From: an alpha proteobacterium HIMB59
GTDB lineage: Bacteria > Pseudomonadota > Alphaproteobacteria > HIMB59
Length of the DNA: 64,000 bases
Direction of reading: 5' to 3'
Assembly: GCA_004321805.1 (NCBI GenBank)
Contig: SGZV01000004.1
Span: 1 to 64,000, forward strand
Made by a program: the position numbers and the translations under genes
The notes under the pieces: generated by a model
The model's input: the letters and a program-made list of their open reading frames with translations, nothing else
The model's database searches: none
What the model was told of the DNA's origin: nothing
In this document: positions 45,212-52,514 of the stretch, in pieces
Layout of the letters: every line of letters starts with the position of its first letter
Position numbering within the stretch: the stretch's first letter is position 1

Positions 45212-45243
45212 TGATTATAAAATATATGAATTTGAGATAAAAA

Positions 45244-45272
45244 AAACCAGGCAAGTTAGACTTGCCTGGTTT
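45244..45272 (-). terminator. Intrinsic terminator of the proteorhodopsin gene
   Basis: Perfect 12-bp inverted repeat: AAACCAGGCAAG (45244-45255) and CTTGCCTGGTTT (45261-45272) around a 5-nt loop. On the minus strand it is followed by a run of eight T. It separates proteorhodopsin from crtI and is one of very few clear intrinsic terminators in the window. Confidence 0.93.
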
Positions 45273-45292
45273 AAAATAAATAATTTAGCTTA

Positions 45293-46063
45293 TTAAGCTG
45301 CTTTTTTGCTTGAAGATGCTGTAGCAGCAGCCCAAATAACTGCGACAAAAGCGATCTTATTCACAACGTCAGCTACGTTATAGATAACGTTTAATGTGAC
45401 CGCATCGGCACCACCAGTTAGATAACCAAAGAAATATCCTAGAGGATAAATGGCCCAACCAATAGTAACAATCCATCTCATTGTGTTGAAAGCTGTTTGA
45501 ACAGCAGCAGGACACTTATCTGCAGCAGCTTTTCCAGCTTCACCAGCAAAGATTTCATATAAGATGTATGCCCAACCAGCCATACCTACTATAAATCCTG
45601 CCCATGCATTGATGAAGCCAGCTTCACCCATGTAACCAGCAACTAGCATCACTAAAGTACCAATTAATAGTCTCCAGAAAATACCAGCTGAGACCGCAGC
45701 AACGGCAGCAAGAATTATATAAAATTCAATCATCTGTAATGGAACAGTAATTAACCAGTCTACATATCTGTAAACAGTTGGTGTATCACCTGTTGTTATC
45801 CATACTTCTCTCATATAGAAATAGTGAACTGCAGCAACTAGACAAACTAGACCACCAAGTGCAAGAGAAGTCTTCCACTTACCTGATACATTGTTAGTCT
45901 CTAAAAAGAAAAACGCGGTTGCAGCAACCATACACATTGAGATTACCCAAAAAGATATCCCAACAAAGTCATTTGGCTGTAAGCCAACGCTTGCAGAAGC
46001 TATGCTTGGAAGCGCTAATAATGCAGCTGTAGGGACAGCCACTTTTTTTAAAAACTTAATCAT
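45293..46063 (-). CDS. Proteorhodopsin, predicted blue-absorbing proton pump
   Basis: 256 aa, signal peptide (1-24) and seven helices. Helix C reads RYVDWLITVPLQMIEF: D102 (proton acceptor, PR D97), T106 (T101), Q110 (spectral-tuning site 105; Gln means blue absorption) and E113 (proton donor, E108), so it has the DTE signature of outward proton pumps. H80 pairs with D102, and retinal Lys is K236 in VVNKIAFVAVIW. F157 stands where antenna-binding rhodopsins carry a glycine, so a carotenoid antenna is unlikely. Own promoter, strong ribosome binding site and terminator imply high expression. Confidence 0.97.
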   Translation of the reverse strand: MIKFLKKVAVPTAALLALPSIASASVGLQPNDFVGISFWVISMCMVAATAFFFLETNNVSGKWKTSLALGGLVCLVAAVHYFYMREVWITTGDTPTVYRYVDWLITVPLQMIEFYIILAAVAAVSAGIFWRLLIGTLVMLVAGYMGEAGFINAWAGFIVGMAGWAYILYEIFAGEAGKAAADKCPAAVQTAFNTMRWIVTIGWAIYPLGYFFGYLTGGADAVTLNVIYNVADVVNKIAFVAVIWAAATASSSKKAA

Positions 46064-46069
46064 TGAGTA

Positions 46070-46139
46070 CTCCTTTTCTTAAGTTCTTAGACTTATGTAG
46101 AATCCAAATTAGTTGGTTCTACTAATTCGGTGGATTATA
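46070..46139 (-). promoter_or_regulatory. Promoter, leader hairpin and ribosome binding site of proteorhodopsin
   Basis: Reading the minus strand: a perfect -10 box TATAAT at 46139-46134 (no convincing -35 hexamer), then a leader of about 60 nt with a hairpin (GTAGAA 46097-46102 pairs with TTCTAC 46117-46122; CCAA 46104-46107 pairs with TTGG 46113-46116), and AAGGAG at 46075-46070, 6 nt before ATG 46063. This is one of the best ribosome binding sites in the window. Confidence 0.7.
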
Positions 46140-46200
46140 GGGATTTAATGCAAAAAAAAAATACTTTTAATGACTTTAATTCATATGATTTGGGGGTATA

Positions 46201-46422
46201 GTGGATAAAAAAATGGCTATATTAAATGATAGTGTGATATTTCATGGACTTTTGTTCCTCTTATCCACATTATTATTGTTATTTTTACTTAAAATCTCAG
46301 AAAAACTCAAAAATTATCAAAAATTTAAAAGATTTTTTAATTTTATCTTATATATAGCTTATCTGGGCATTATTATTTTCATATTTGATAGCCATACCAC
46401 ACATTATTTAAATAACTTGTAA
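46201..46422 (+). CDS. Small two-helix membrane protein upstream of crtE
   Basis: 73 aa from GTG 46201, preceded by GGGGG (46192-46196). Two transmembrane helices are predicted at about 13-31 (VIFHGLLFLLSTLLLLFLL) and 45-63 (FFNFILYIAYLGIIIFIF), with a basic loop SEKLKNYQKFKR between them. No family recognised. Its stop is followed immediately by the crtE ATG, and it faces the proteorhodopsin gene across 137 bp, so it is probably co-transcribed with crtE. An accessory role for rhodopsin or carotenoid membranes is only a guess. Confidence 0.7.
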   Translation: MDKKMAILNDSVIFHGLLFLLSTLLLLFLLKISEKLKNYQKFKRFFNFILYIAYLGIIIFIFDSHTTHYLNNL

Positions 46423-47322
46423 ATGAATTATAGAGACAGTTTTGAACTAAATGATCTAAAATTCTTTGCCTCTGTTTTTGACAAATCTCTTTTAAAGCAT
46501 GTTCAAAATTTAAAATCTCCAGATAAGAGAATTAAAAAAGCAATGATTTACTTTATTAAAACTGGAGGAAAGAGAATAAGGCCTTTTCTAATTCACAAAA
46601 CTGGTACATTTATGGGAATTGACCGAAAAATTTTAAATGACTTTTCATTAGCTGTAGAATGTATTCATCTACACTCTCTCATACACGATGACCTTCCCTC
46701 AATGGATAATGATGACTATAGAAGAGGAAAGTTGACAGTTCATAAAAAATTTGATGAAGCAATAGCTGTACTAGCAGGGGACATGTTTCAAGTTTTATCT
46801 GTTAAAACTCTAACTGACTCAAAGAACCTTTCACCAATCCAAAAAATAAATTCTATTCAAATGCTTTCAAAAGCCAATGGCTTAGAGGGCTTAATAGCGG
46901 GACAGTCATTGGATATTTATATGAAAAAAAATTCTACTTTAAAAAATATTGAGTCAATGCATCTTTTAAAAACAGGTGCACTATTTAATTTGTGTTTTAG
47001 CCTCCTTGCAAACATTAAAAATTTAAATATAAAACAAAAAAAAGAATTAAAAATTATTGGTGAGACAGTTGGAAAGATTTTCCAAGTTACGGATGACATG
47101 TTAGATAGATGGGGAGATGAGAAAACAGTTGGAAAAAAAATAAATAAAGATTTTTTAAAAGCAAACATAGCTTATAAATTTAATAAAAAAGAATGTATGG
47201 CTTACTTACATAATATTCAAAATAAAAATTTCAATGCTTTAAAAAAATTTTTTTATAAAAATAATAAAGGATTGGTTTATATTTCAAGTCTAGTTGATTT
47301 TATTGTTAGGCGTGTTAAATAA
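46423..47322 (+). CDS. crtE: Geranylgeranyl diphosphate synthase (polyprenyl synthetase)
   Basis: Makes GGPP for phytoene synthesis, 299 aa. First aspartate-rich motif is HDDLPSMDNDD (D89, D90, D95); the second is QVTDDMLDRWGD. GGKRIRPFL (48-56), SLIHDDLPSMD and the KTGALFNL segment fit the family. Farnesyl diphosphate synthase is an alternative by fold, but placement opposite the crtI-crtB-crtY-blh operon favours CrtE. Confidence 0.88.
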   Translation: MNYRDSFELNDLKFFASVFDKSLLKHVQNLKSPDKRIKKAMIYFIKTGGKRIRPFLIHKTGTFMGIDRKILNDFSLAVECIHLHSLIHDDLPSMDNDDYRRGKLTVHKKFDEAIAVLAGDMFQVLSVKTLTDSKNLSPIQKINSIQMLSKANGLEGLIAGQSLDIYMKKNSTLKNIESMHLLKTGALFNLCFSLLANIKNLNIKQKKELKIIGETVGKIFQVTDDMLDRWGDEKTVGKKINKDFLKANIAYKFNKKECMAYLHNIQNKNFNALKKFFYKNNKGLVYISSLVDFIVRRVK

Positions 47323-47349
47323 ATTGAATAAAGCTTTAAAATATTAAAG

Positions 47350-47820
47350 ATGATTAATAAAGAAGAACTTACCAAAGCGCGTATAGCCTGGGGAGAGGGT
47401 ATTATAGCTATCTCTGAGGCATATGAAGAACAAGGTATAAATAAAGCATCAACTACAGCAAATGTAATTTTAGATAATTTATATGGTTTTGAGCTTGGAC
47501 CTATCCTATTCAAACCAACTTTAAGCGGAGGCATTCAGACATTTCGCATAGATAAAGAAGGGGCCTTATCTTATTTTATTGGCAATAATCCTAAATACCC
47601 CCAAGATACTGGTTTTGGAATTAAATCCTGGCATAAAGTTGAGTCAGAGACTTCATCTATATTTATTAATGAAAATATTGCTATGTGGATGGGTTGGGTT
47701 ACTTTTACAAATAAAGATGGTGGAACTGTAAAGGTCGATAAAAGCTGGGGTTACAAAAAAGTAGCTAATGGATCATTGAAAATTATTCTACATCACTCCT
47801 CATTGCCTTATGATGCATAA
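47350..47820 (+). CDS. SnoaL-like (NTF2 fold) protein
   Basis: 156 aa. The sequence pattern (ARIAWGEGIIAISEAYEEQG at the N-terminus, ENIAMWMGWVTFTNKDG in the middle, LKIILHHSSLPY at the end) resembles SnoaL-like or calmodulin-kinase-association-type NTF2-fold domains. Similar proteins in marine bacteria are sometimes labelled phosphoribosyl-AMP cyclohydrolase, but the metal-binding cysteines of HisI are not present, so that name would be wrong. Lies 27 bp after crtE and may be co-transcribed. Function unknown. Confidence 0.6.
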   Translation: MINKEELTKARIAWGEGIIAISEAYEEQGINKASTTANVILDNLYGFELGPILFKPTLSGGIQTFRIDKEGALSYFIGNNPKYPQDTGFGIKSWHKVESETSSIFINENIAMWMGWVTFTNKDGGTVKVDKSWGYKKVANGSLKIILHHSSLPYDA

Positions 47821-47824
47821 AATA

Positions 47825-48226
47825 TTAATCTTTTAATTCAATTATATTTGCCTGAATAGGATTGCCATCAATTGTAAATTCACCGTGCATATTTGCATTG
47901 AGAGTAACTTTTATTAAATTTTCTTTTAAATTAAAATACCTTCCAGGGATGTGAAACCAATTAGAGTATATTCTAGCAATTTTAATATCATTTACATAAA
48001 GATGTAAATGACCTGTATTAGGTTTATTTTTTTTCCCAACTTGCTCAGGTGCCAATGTAAAATTATTTAAATCGATTAAAAGATTATAACCATCCATATT
48101 ATCCTTAGTTAGTTTTAATTTTATTGTTGGATATGGTGTTTCAGCTTCAACTTTATGACTTGGATGATGTGCAAATAAGTTAAAATAAAAAAAAATTAAG
48201 AATATAAAATAAATAAAATTTTTCAT
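47825..48226 (-). CDS. Secreted protein of unknown function
   Basis: 133 aa from ATG 48226, which gives a compact signal peptide (MKNFIYFIFLIFFYFNLFA) cleaved before HHPSHK; a start 12 nt upstream is possible. The mature protein is beta-rich, with GHLHLYVNDIKIAR, SNWFHIPG and NANMHGEFTIDG. The histidine-rich N-terminus and HLH motif could bind metal, but no family was recognised. Confidence 0.6.
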   Translation of the reverse strand: MKNFIYFIFLIFFYFNLFAHHPSHKVEAETPYPTIKLKLTKDNMDGYNLLIDLNNFTLAPEQVGKKNKPNTGHLHLYVNDIKIARIYSNWFHIPGRYFNLKENLIKVTLNANMHGEFTIDGNPIQANIIELKD

Positions 48227-48284
48227 TTTTAATAACACCTCAAATCAAAAACCATAAGTTATTTCACTTAACGAATTTTTACAA

Positions 48285-48710
48285 TCAATGACATAAGTCT
48301 TTTTTATAATTCTTTAATACTTTTTTTTCTTCAATATGAAATATGGTAATAGAAATTATTTTTTTGTTTGAAGTATTGTTTTGAATAAATATTCGACATT
48401 TGTTTGCATTATATCTATGTAATTCATATATTTCATCTTTTTTTGAAAAATTAAAATTTCCATAAGTTGAAATAACTGATGAGATTTCTTTTTGTATATA
48501 ATTTTCAATTGCTAAGAAATCTTGCACTTCTATTTCTATTTCTGTTTCATCTAATACTTCTTTGTTTGCAATTGAAGTATTTTCATCTGGTTGATAAATT
48601 ACCTTCTCAGTTGGTTCAGGAAGAATTTCTTTAATCTTTGTTATAGGAGCGGTTGTTTCACAACCAATTAACAAAAGAAAAATTCCTTTTAAAATAAGGT
48701 TTTTGTGCAT
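48285..48710 (-). CDS. Predicted lipoprotein
   Basis: 141 aa from ATG 48710; the N-terminus carries a lipobox LIGC (C17) followed by a threonine/proline-rich linker (about 20-60), so this start is preferred over one 69 nt upstream in the metY leader. The C-terminal half, about 65-141, includes EIEVQDFLAIENYIQKEISS and lacks known domains. Function unknown; it is divergent from metY. Confidence 0.55.
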   Translation of the reverse strand: MHKNLILKGIFLLLIGCETTAPITKIKEILPEPTEKVIYQPDENTSIANKEVLDETEIEIEVQDFLAIENYIQKEISSVISTYGNFNFSKKDEIYELHRYNANKCRIFIQNNTSNKKIISITIFHIEEKKVLKNYKKDLCH

Positions 48711-48759
48711 AATAATTATAAAATTTCGAAGATCATAAGTGAAAATAAATAACAAACAA

Positions 48760-48828
48760 TTGATATTCTTGTTTGACATATTAAATAAAGTTCTATAAAA
48801 AGAACAATATTAATAAAGCGAGGATACA
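48760..48828 (+). promoter_or_regulatory. metY leader: promoter and/or SAM-type regulatory element
   Basis: The 118-bp gap between the lipoprotein gene and metY contains TTGACA (48773-48778) with TATAAA (48794-48799) 15 bp downstream, a possible promoter. It also has a weak stem TTGATAT/ATATTAA (48760-48766, 48778-48784), a hairpin GTTCT/AGAAC (48790-48794, 48801-48805) and two ATAAAG repeats leading into GAGGA before the ATG. metY genes of marine Alphaproteobacteria are often controlled by SAM-II or SAM-V riboswitches, but I cannot match the consensus with certainty. Confidence 0.35.
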
Positions 48829-50157
48829 ATGACTACTGCATCAAAACACCCAGAAACACTTGCTCTTCATGGAGGAAGTTATCGTAAAGATCCAGCTACT
48901 AATTCTGTAGCAGTTCCTATTTATCAAACTACATCTTATGAGTTCAATTCTGTTGAACATGCGGGTAATTTGTTTTCCCTAAAAGATTTGGGAAATATTT
49001 ACTCACGTATTATGAATCCTACTAACGCTGTACTTGAAGAAAGATTAGCAGCTATTGAAGGTGGCACTGTTGCTCTAGCGCTCAGTTCAGGACAAGCTGC
49101 TTCCGCTTTTAGTATTCAAAACGTTGCCCAAGCTGGAGATAATATTGTTTGTTCGACAGATATTTATGGTGGAACATGGAATTTATTTAATAACACCCTA
49201 AGAGCCCAAGGTATTGATGTCAGGTTTGCTGACCCTTCTGATCCTGAAAATTTTAGAAAATTAACAGACGATAAAACCAGAGCTTTTTATGCTGAAACAT
49301 TACCTAATCCTAAATTGACAGTATTTCCAATAGAGGAAGTTGCAAATATAGGAAGATCTTTAGGAATACCTTTAATTGTTGACAACACAGCTGCTCCTTT
49401 AAGCTGTAAACCTTTTGACTATGGAGCTGCAGTTGTTGTTCATTCTTTGACAAAATGGATAGGAGGGCATGGAACTTCCGTTGGTGGTGCTATAATTGAT
49501 GGTGCTAACTTTGATTGGACAAAATTTCCTGAACGTCAACCAAATTTCAATCAACCTGATCCAAGTTATTGGGGATGGGTTTTAGGGAAAGTAGTTCCAG
49601 AAGTACTTGGAGCAAATATAGCTTATGCTGTTAGAGCTAGATTCGTCTTACTCAGAGATTTAGGATCAGCAATATCACCTAATAATGCATTTAATATTAT
49701 TCAAGGATTAGAAACACTTCCTTTAAGAATAAAACAACATAATGCTAACGCATTAGAAGTTGCGAATTTTTTAAAAAGTCACGAACAAGTATCAAAAGTG
49801 GTATTTCCTAAATTTGCTCAGGGTAAAACAAAAGAAAATGCTGAAAAATACCTCAATGGTAATTATGGATCAATGATTGGTATTGAAGTGAAAAATGGCG
49901 TAGAGGGAGGCAAAGCATTTATTGATGCTCTACAATTACACTATCATGTAGCTAATATCGGCGATGCTAGAAGTCTTGCAATTCACCCTGCTTCTACAAC
50001 TCATTCACAATTAACGCCAGAAGAACAATTAAAAGCTGGAGTAACACCAGGTTACGTTAGGTTATGTGTTGGCCTAGAGCATGTTGAAGACATAATTAAT
50101 GACTTGAAAACTGGTCTTGATGCTGCAAGTAAAGCAAGTAAATCACAAGCTGCATAA
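48829..50157 (+). CDS. metY: O-acetylhomoserine aminocarboxypropyltransferase (sulfhydrylase)
   Basis: 442 aa PLP enzyme that makes homocysteine directly from O-acetylhomoserine and sulfide. The long-chain form of the Cys/Met family: TLALHGGSYRKDPATNSVAVP at the start, YQTTSYEF, SRIMNPTNAVLEER with the phosphate-contact Arg, SSGQAASAF, the cofactor lysine in VHSLTKWIGGHG, and the C-terminal GYVRLCVGLEHVEDI. Two strong terminators follow, consistent with a single-gene transcript. It complements the transsulfuration pair at 25425-27571. Confidence 0.93.
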   Translation: MTTASKHPETLALHGGSYRKDPATNSVAVPIYQTTSYEFNSVEHAGNLFSLKDLGNIYSRIMNPTNAVLEERLAAIEGGTVALALSSGQAASAFSIQNVAQAGDNIVCSTDIYGGTWNLFNNTLRAQGIDVRFADPSDPENFRKLTDDKTRAFYAETLPNPKLTVFPIEEVANIGRSLGIPLIVDNTAAPLSCKPFDYGAAVVVHSLTKWIGGHGTSVGGAIIDGANFDWTKFPERQPNFNQPDPSYWGWVLGKVVPEVLGANIAYAVRARFVLLRDLGSAISPNNAFNIIQGLETLPLRIKQHNANALEVANFLKSHEQVSKVVFPKFAQGKTKENAEKYLNGNYGSMIGIEVKNGVEGGKAFIDALQLHYHVANIGDARSLAIHPASTTHSQLTPEEQLKAGVTPGYVRLCVGLEHVEDIINDLKTGLDAASKASKSQAA

Positions 50158-50164
50158 AGATTAG

Positions 50165-50189
50165 AAAAAAGAAGTATCCTCTTTTTTTT
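50165..50189 (+). terminator. metY intrinsic terminator 1
   Basis: AAAAAAGA (50165-50172) pairs with TCTTTTTT (50180-50187) around a 7-nt loop, ending in T residues, 8 nt after the metY stop. It is AU-only at the base and weaker than the second hairpin. Confidence 0.55.
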
Positions 50190-50196
50190 GATGCCA

Positions 50197-50238
50197 GGGC
50201 ACAGCACTACTCCTCATGATTAAAAGCTGTGCCCTTTT
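50197..50238 (+). terminator. metY intrinsic terminator 2
   Basis: GGGCACAGC (50197-50205) pairs perfectly with GCTGTGCCC (50226-50234), a GC-rich 9-bp stem with a 20-nt loop, followed by TTTT (50235-50238). It lies in the gap between metY and the SMP-30 gene, 30 bp before the latter's GTG. The loop has CTCCTC, complementary to a ribosome binding site, so an additional regulatory role is conceivable. Confidence 0.75.
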
Positions 50239-50268
50239 GCATTTTTATAAATAGTTTATATTAAATCC

Positions 50269-51180
50269 GTGCAGATTAAATATGAACAACCTTTTGTTTG
50301 CGAAAATTCTTATAAAAGTATTTTAGGCCAAAGACCACTTTGGGACTGGAGGCAAGACAAACTTCTATGGATAGACATTCATGAAAATAAAATTATTGAA
50401 ACGGATCAAGATATTCAAAAAGAAAATTTCTACTTAGTACCTGAAGGAATAACTAATATTTTACTTCAAGATAATGAAAATTATCTTATGAGCTCTGCTG
50501 ACTCATTATTTTCTTTACATTCTTCTATATCTAAAAAACAACTTCTTACAAAAATAAATTTTAAAAATAACAAAGATAGAATTAATGATGCTGATATCGA
50601 TATCAACGGACAAATTTGGATTTCAACAATGGACACCCAGCAGCAATCTGAGACGGGTATGGTAATTGGATATAATTCTAATTTTGATCCTATTTTCCAA
50701 GATGAATCATATATTATCTCAAATGGGCCTATATTTGACTATGAAAGAAATATTGGTTACGTAACAGACTCTATCAAAAGAATAATTTACAGTTTTTCTA
50801 TGAATGATATTTCATCTAGTGGATTTCAAAAAAAAATATTTCTTTCACTGAATAATGTTGATGGAAACCCTGATGGCATGGCAGTTGATAGAAATGGTAA
50901 CTTATGGGTAGCAATGTGGGGCAGTGGAAAGGTATGTTGTTTTGATAAAAGTTCAAATTTGAAACTCATTCTTCAGTTACCAGTATCAAAGGTTACTAGC
51001 TGTGCTTTTGGTGGATCAAATTTAAATGAATTGTATATAACTACCGCATCTATAGGTTTAAATGATATTGAAGCTGAAAGACAACCACATGCTGGAAAAA
51101 TATTTAAATTTATAACACAAGAACAAGGGTACGCTTCAAATTGTTATAGATCTGAAAACATCTCAAATTTGTACCATTAA
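50269..51180 (+). CDS. SMP-30/gluconolactonase-family protein
   Basis: 303 aa six-bladed propeller lactonase family. Conserved segments: ILGQRPLWDWRQDKLLWIDI at the start, DRINDADIDINGQIWISTMD, and GNPDGMAVDRNGNLWVAMWG in the metal-binding blades. The first metal ligand, usually Glu in the GEGP motif, is Gln here (LGQRP), so the activity may differ or the metal be bound otherwise. GTG start. Likely hydrolyses a sugar lactone; substrate unknown. The next gene begins 1 nt after its stop. Confidence 0.85.
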   Translation: MQIKYEQPFVCENSYKSILGQRPLWDWRQDKLLWIDIHENKIIETDQDIQKENFYLVPEGITNILLQDNENYLMSSADSLFSLHSSISKKQLLTKINFKNNKDRINDADIDINGQIWISTMDTQQQSETGMVIGYNSNFDPIFQDESYIISNGPIFDYERNIGYVTDSIKRIIYSFSMNDISSSGFQKKIFLSLNNVDGNPDGMAVDRNGNLWVAMWGSGKVCCFDKSSNLKLILQLPVSKVTSCAFGGSNLNELYITTASIGLNDIEAERQPHAGKIFKFITQEQGYASNCYRSENISNLYH

Positions 51181-51181
51181 T

Positions 51182-51400
51182 ATGAAATTTAGCGTTTCAC
51201 AAATTAGCGATATTATACAAATGGCCTGGGATGATCAAACAGATTTCAGCCATATTACAAAGATTTATAATATTGATGAAGGTGAAGTAAAAAAAATTAT
51301 GAAGAAAAATATAAAAAATAAGAGCTATAAAATATGGAGAGAGAGAATATCTAGGCGCAGTGCTCAAAAATCTCAATTAAAAGGAAAAGAAAATGCCTAA
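51182..51400 (+). CDS. TIGR03643/DUF2805 family small protein
   Basis: 72 aa. Helical, with IIQMAWDDQTDFSHI, a helix-turn-helix-like segment YNIDEGEVKKIMKKNIK, and the WRERISRR basic patch that characterise this family, possibly a nucleic-acid-binding or transposase-like helix-turn-helix. Overlaps msrA by 8 nt and follows the SMP-30 gene by 1 nt. Function unknown. Confidence 0.85.
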   Translation: MKFSVSQISDIIQMAWDDQTDFSHITKIYNIDEGEVKKIMKKNIKNKSYKIWRERISRRSAQKSQLKGKENA

Positions 51401-51857
51401 AGCTATTTTTGGTGCTGGTTGTTTTTGGGGGGTGGAAAAAAAATTTTCAGAAGTTAAAGGGGTCATTGCAACTGAGGTCGGATATTCACAAGGTAAATCT
51501 TCAAAAACCTCTTATGAAGAAGTTTGTTCTGGTAATACGGACCATGTTGAAGTTGTCATGGTTACCTTTGATGATCAGATTATAAGTTATGAAAATTTAA
51601 TTGACTTTTTTTATCAAATTCATGACCCAACTACACTTAATCAACAGGGCCCAGATAAAGGAACCCAGTATCGATCGTTATTAGGATGTTATGACGAGGA
51701 CCAGATTAGTATTGCTAAAGAGAAAACAAAAAATTTAAATCTTTCAAAATTTCAGAATGCTATCACCACAACTATTGAAACTGTTATTAATTATTGTCCT
51801 GCAGAAGACTACCATCAAAAATATATTGAAAAAAAATACTCTTTTTTAAATCTTTAA
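51393..51857 (+). CDS. msrA: Peptide methionine sulfoxide reductase A
   Basis: Reduces methionine-S-sulfoxide in proteins, 154 aa. Catalytic Cys in GAGCFWG (C10), with the EVGYSQG, DHVEVV and FFYQIHDPTTLNQQGPD elements and GTQYRS; the C-terminal Cys/YHQKY tail is present. A short MsrA lacking a fused MsrB. Starts in the preceding gene and ends 3 nt from the convergent tsaB. Confidence 0.96.
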   Translation: MPKAIFGAGCFWGVEKKFSEVKGVIATEVGYSQGKSSKTSYEEVCSGNTDHVEVVMVTFDDQIISYENLIDFFYQIHDPTTLNQQGPDKGTQYRSLLGCYDEDQISIAKEKTKNLNLSKFQNAITTTIETVINYCPAEDYHQKYIEKKYSFLNL

Positions 51858-51860
51858 ATT

Positions 51861-52514
51861 TTATATTGGCGAGTAAGGATAAATAATTTTAGGAAATCTA
51901 TTATTACCCTTTTTATCAAATACTCTATTTTTAAAATAATTTGACTCAAGTTTCACGGGCCCAATTACTCGATTTTTAATAAATTTAAATTCCTTTTTTT
52001 TTAATAATTTATTAACTCCATTGCCTATTAGTAAATAATCATCCTTAAGTAAATGCACAAGATCATTATCAATTAGCATTGTACGAGTTTTACCAATTAG
52101 CCTCCCATTAGGGTTAATTTTTTGTATTGCAAGGTCTCTACGATTAGTATCGACAATGCATAAAATATCTTTTTTAACTTTTTTACTCAGCCCTAAAAAA
52201 AAATGTTCAAATATTGAATAACTAAATATCTTAACTGCATGATTTATAAAATATCCCTTGGCTAAAGCGTGACAGTTTCTTATAGCAGTAAAGCGAGCAG
52301 GCCCTTTATTTAAATGAAGAAAGCTAATGTTTTCAGGTAAAATATGGGTTTGCTTGACCATCTGTCTTAACAGATTAGATAAAACTTTTTCATGTCCAAA
52401 CTCACAGCTTTGTCCTTTGTTCCAAATGATTTTTTTCTTTTTAAATAAAGTAATTGAACAGTATGATAGTGAACTATCGATGCCCATTTCTAAATTATTA
52501 AGTTTATTGACCAT
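51861..52514 (-). CDS. tsaB: tRNA threonylcarbamoyladenosine biosynthesis protein TsaB
   Basis: Inactive ASKHA-fold partner of TsaD in the t6A37 tRNA modification complex, 217 aa. The N-terminal NLEMGIDSSLSYCSI matches the family's ILAIDTS strand; EKVLSNLLRQMV and a KGPARFTAIRN loop (usually GPGSFTGIR) follow, with a divergent glycine-poor loop. Starting at 52514 retains the first strand; its 5' end then overlaps that of the divergent polysaccharide deacetylase by 35 nt. Confidence 0.85.
   Translation of the reverse strand: MVNKLNNLEMGIDSSLSYCSITLFKKKKIIWNKGQSCEFGHEKVLSNLLRQMVKQTHILPENISFLHLNKGPARFTAIRNCHALAKGYFINHAVKIFSYSIFEHFFLGLSKKVKKDILCIVDTNRRDLAIQKINPNGRLIGKTRTMLIDNDLVHLLKDDYLLIGNGVNKLLKKKEFKFIKNRVIGPVKLESNYFKNRVFDKKGNNRFPKIIYPYSPI

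Noticed and set aside
45293-46063. Sodium-pumping or xanthorhodopsin-like antenna rhodopsin
   Set aside because: Sodium pumps have an NDQ motif in helix C; this protein has D, T, E. Phe157 occupies the antenna fenestration position, which is Gly in xanthorhodopsin.
47350-47820. Phosphoribosyl-AMP cyclohydrolase (HisI)
   Set aside because: Lacks HisI zinc cysteines and the conserved aspartate cluster; the pattern is SnoaL-like.
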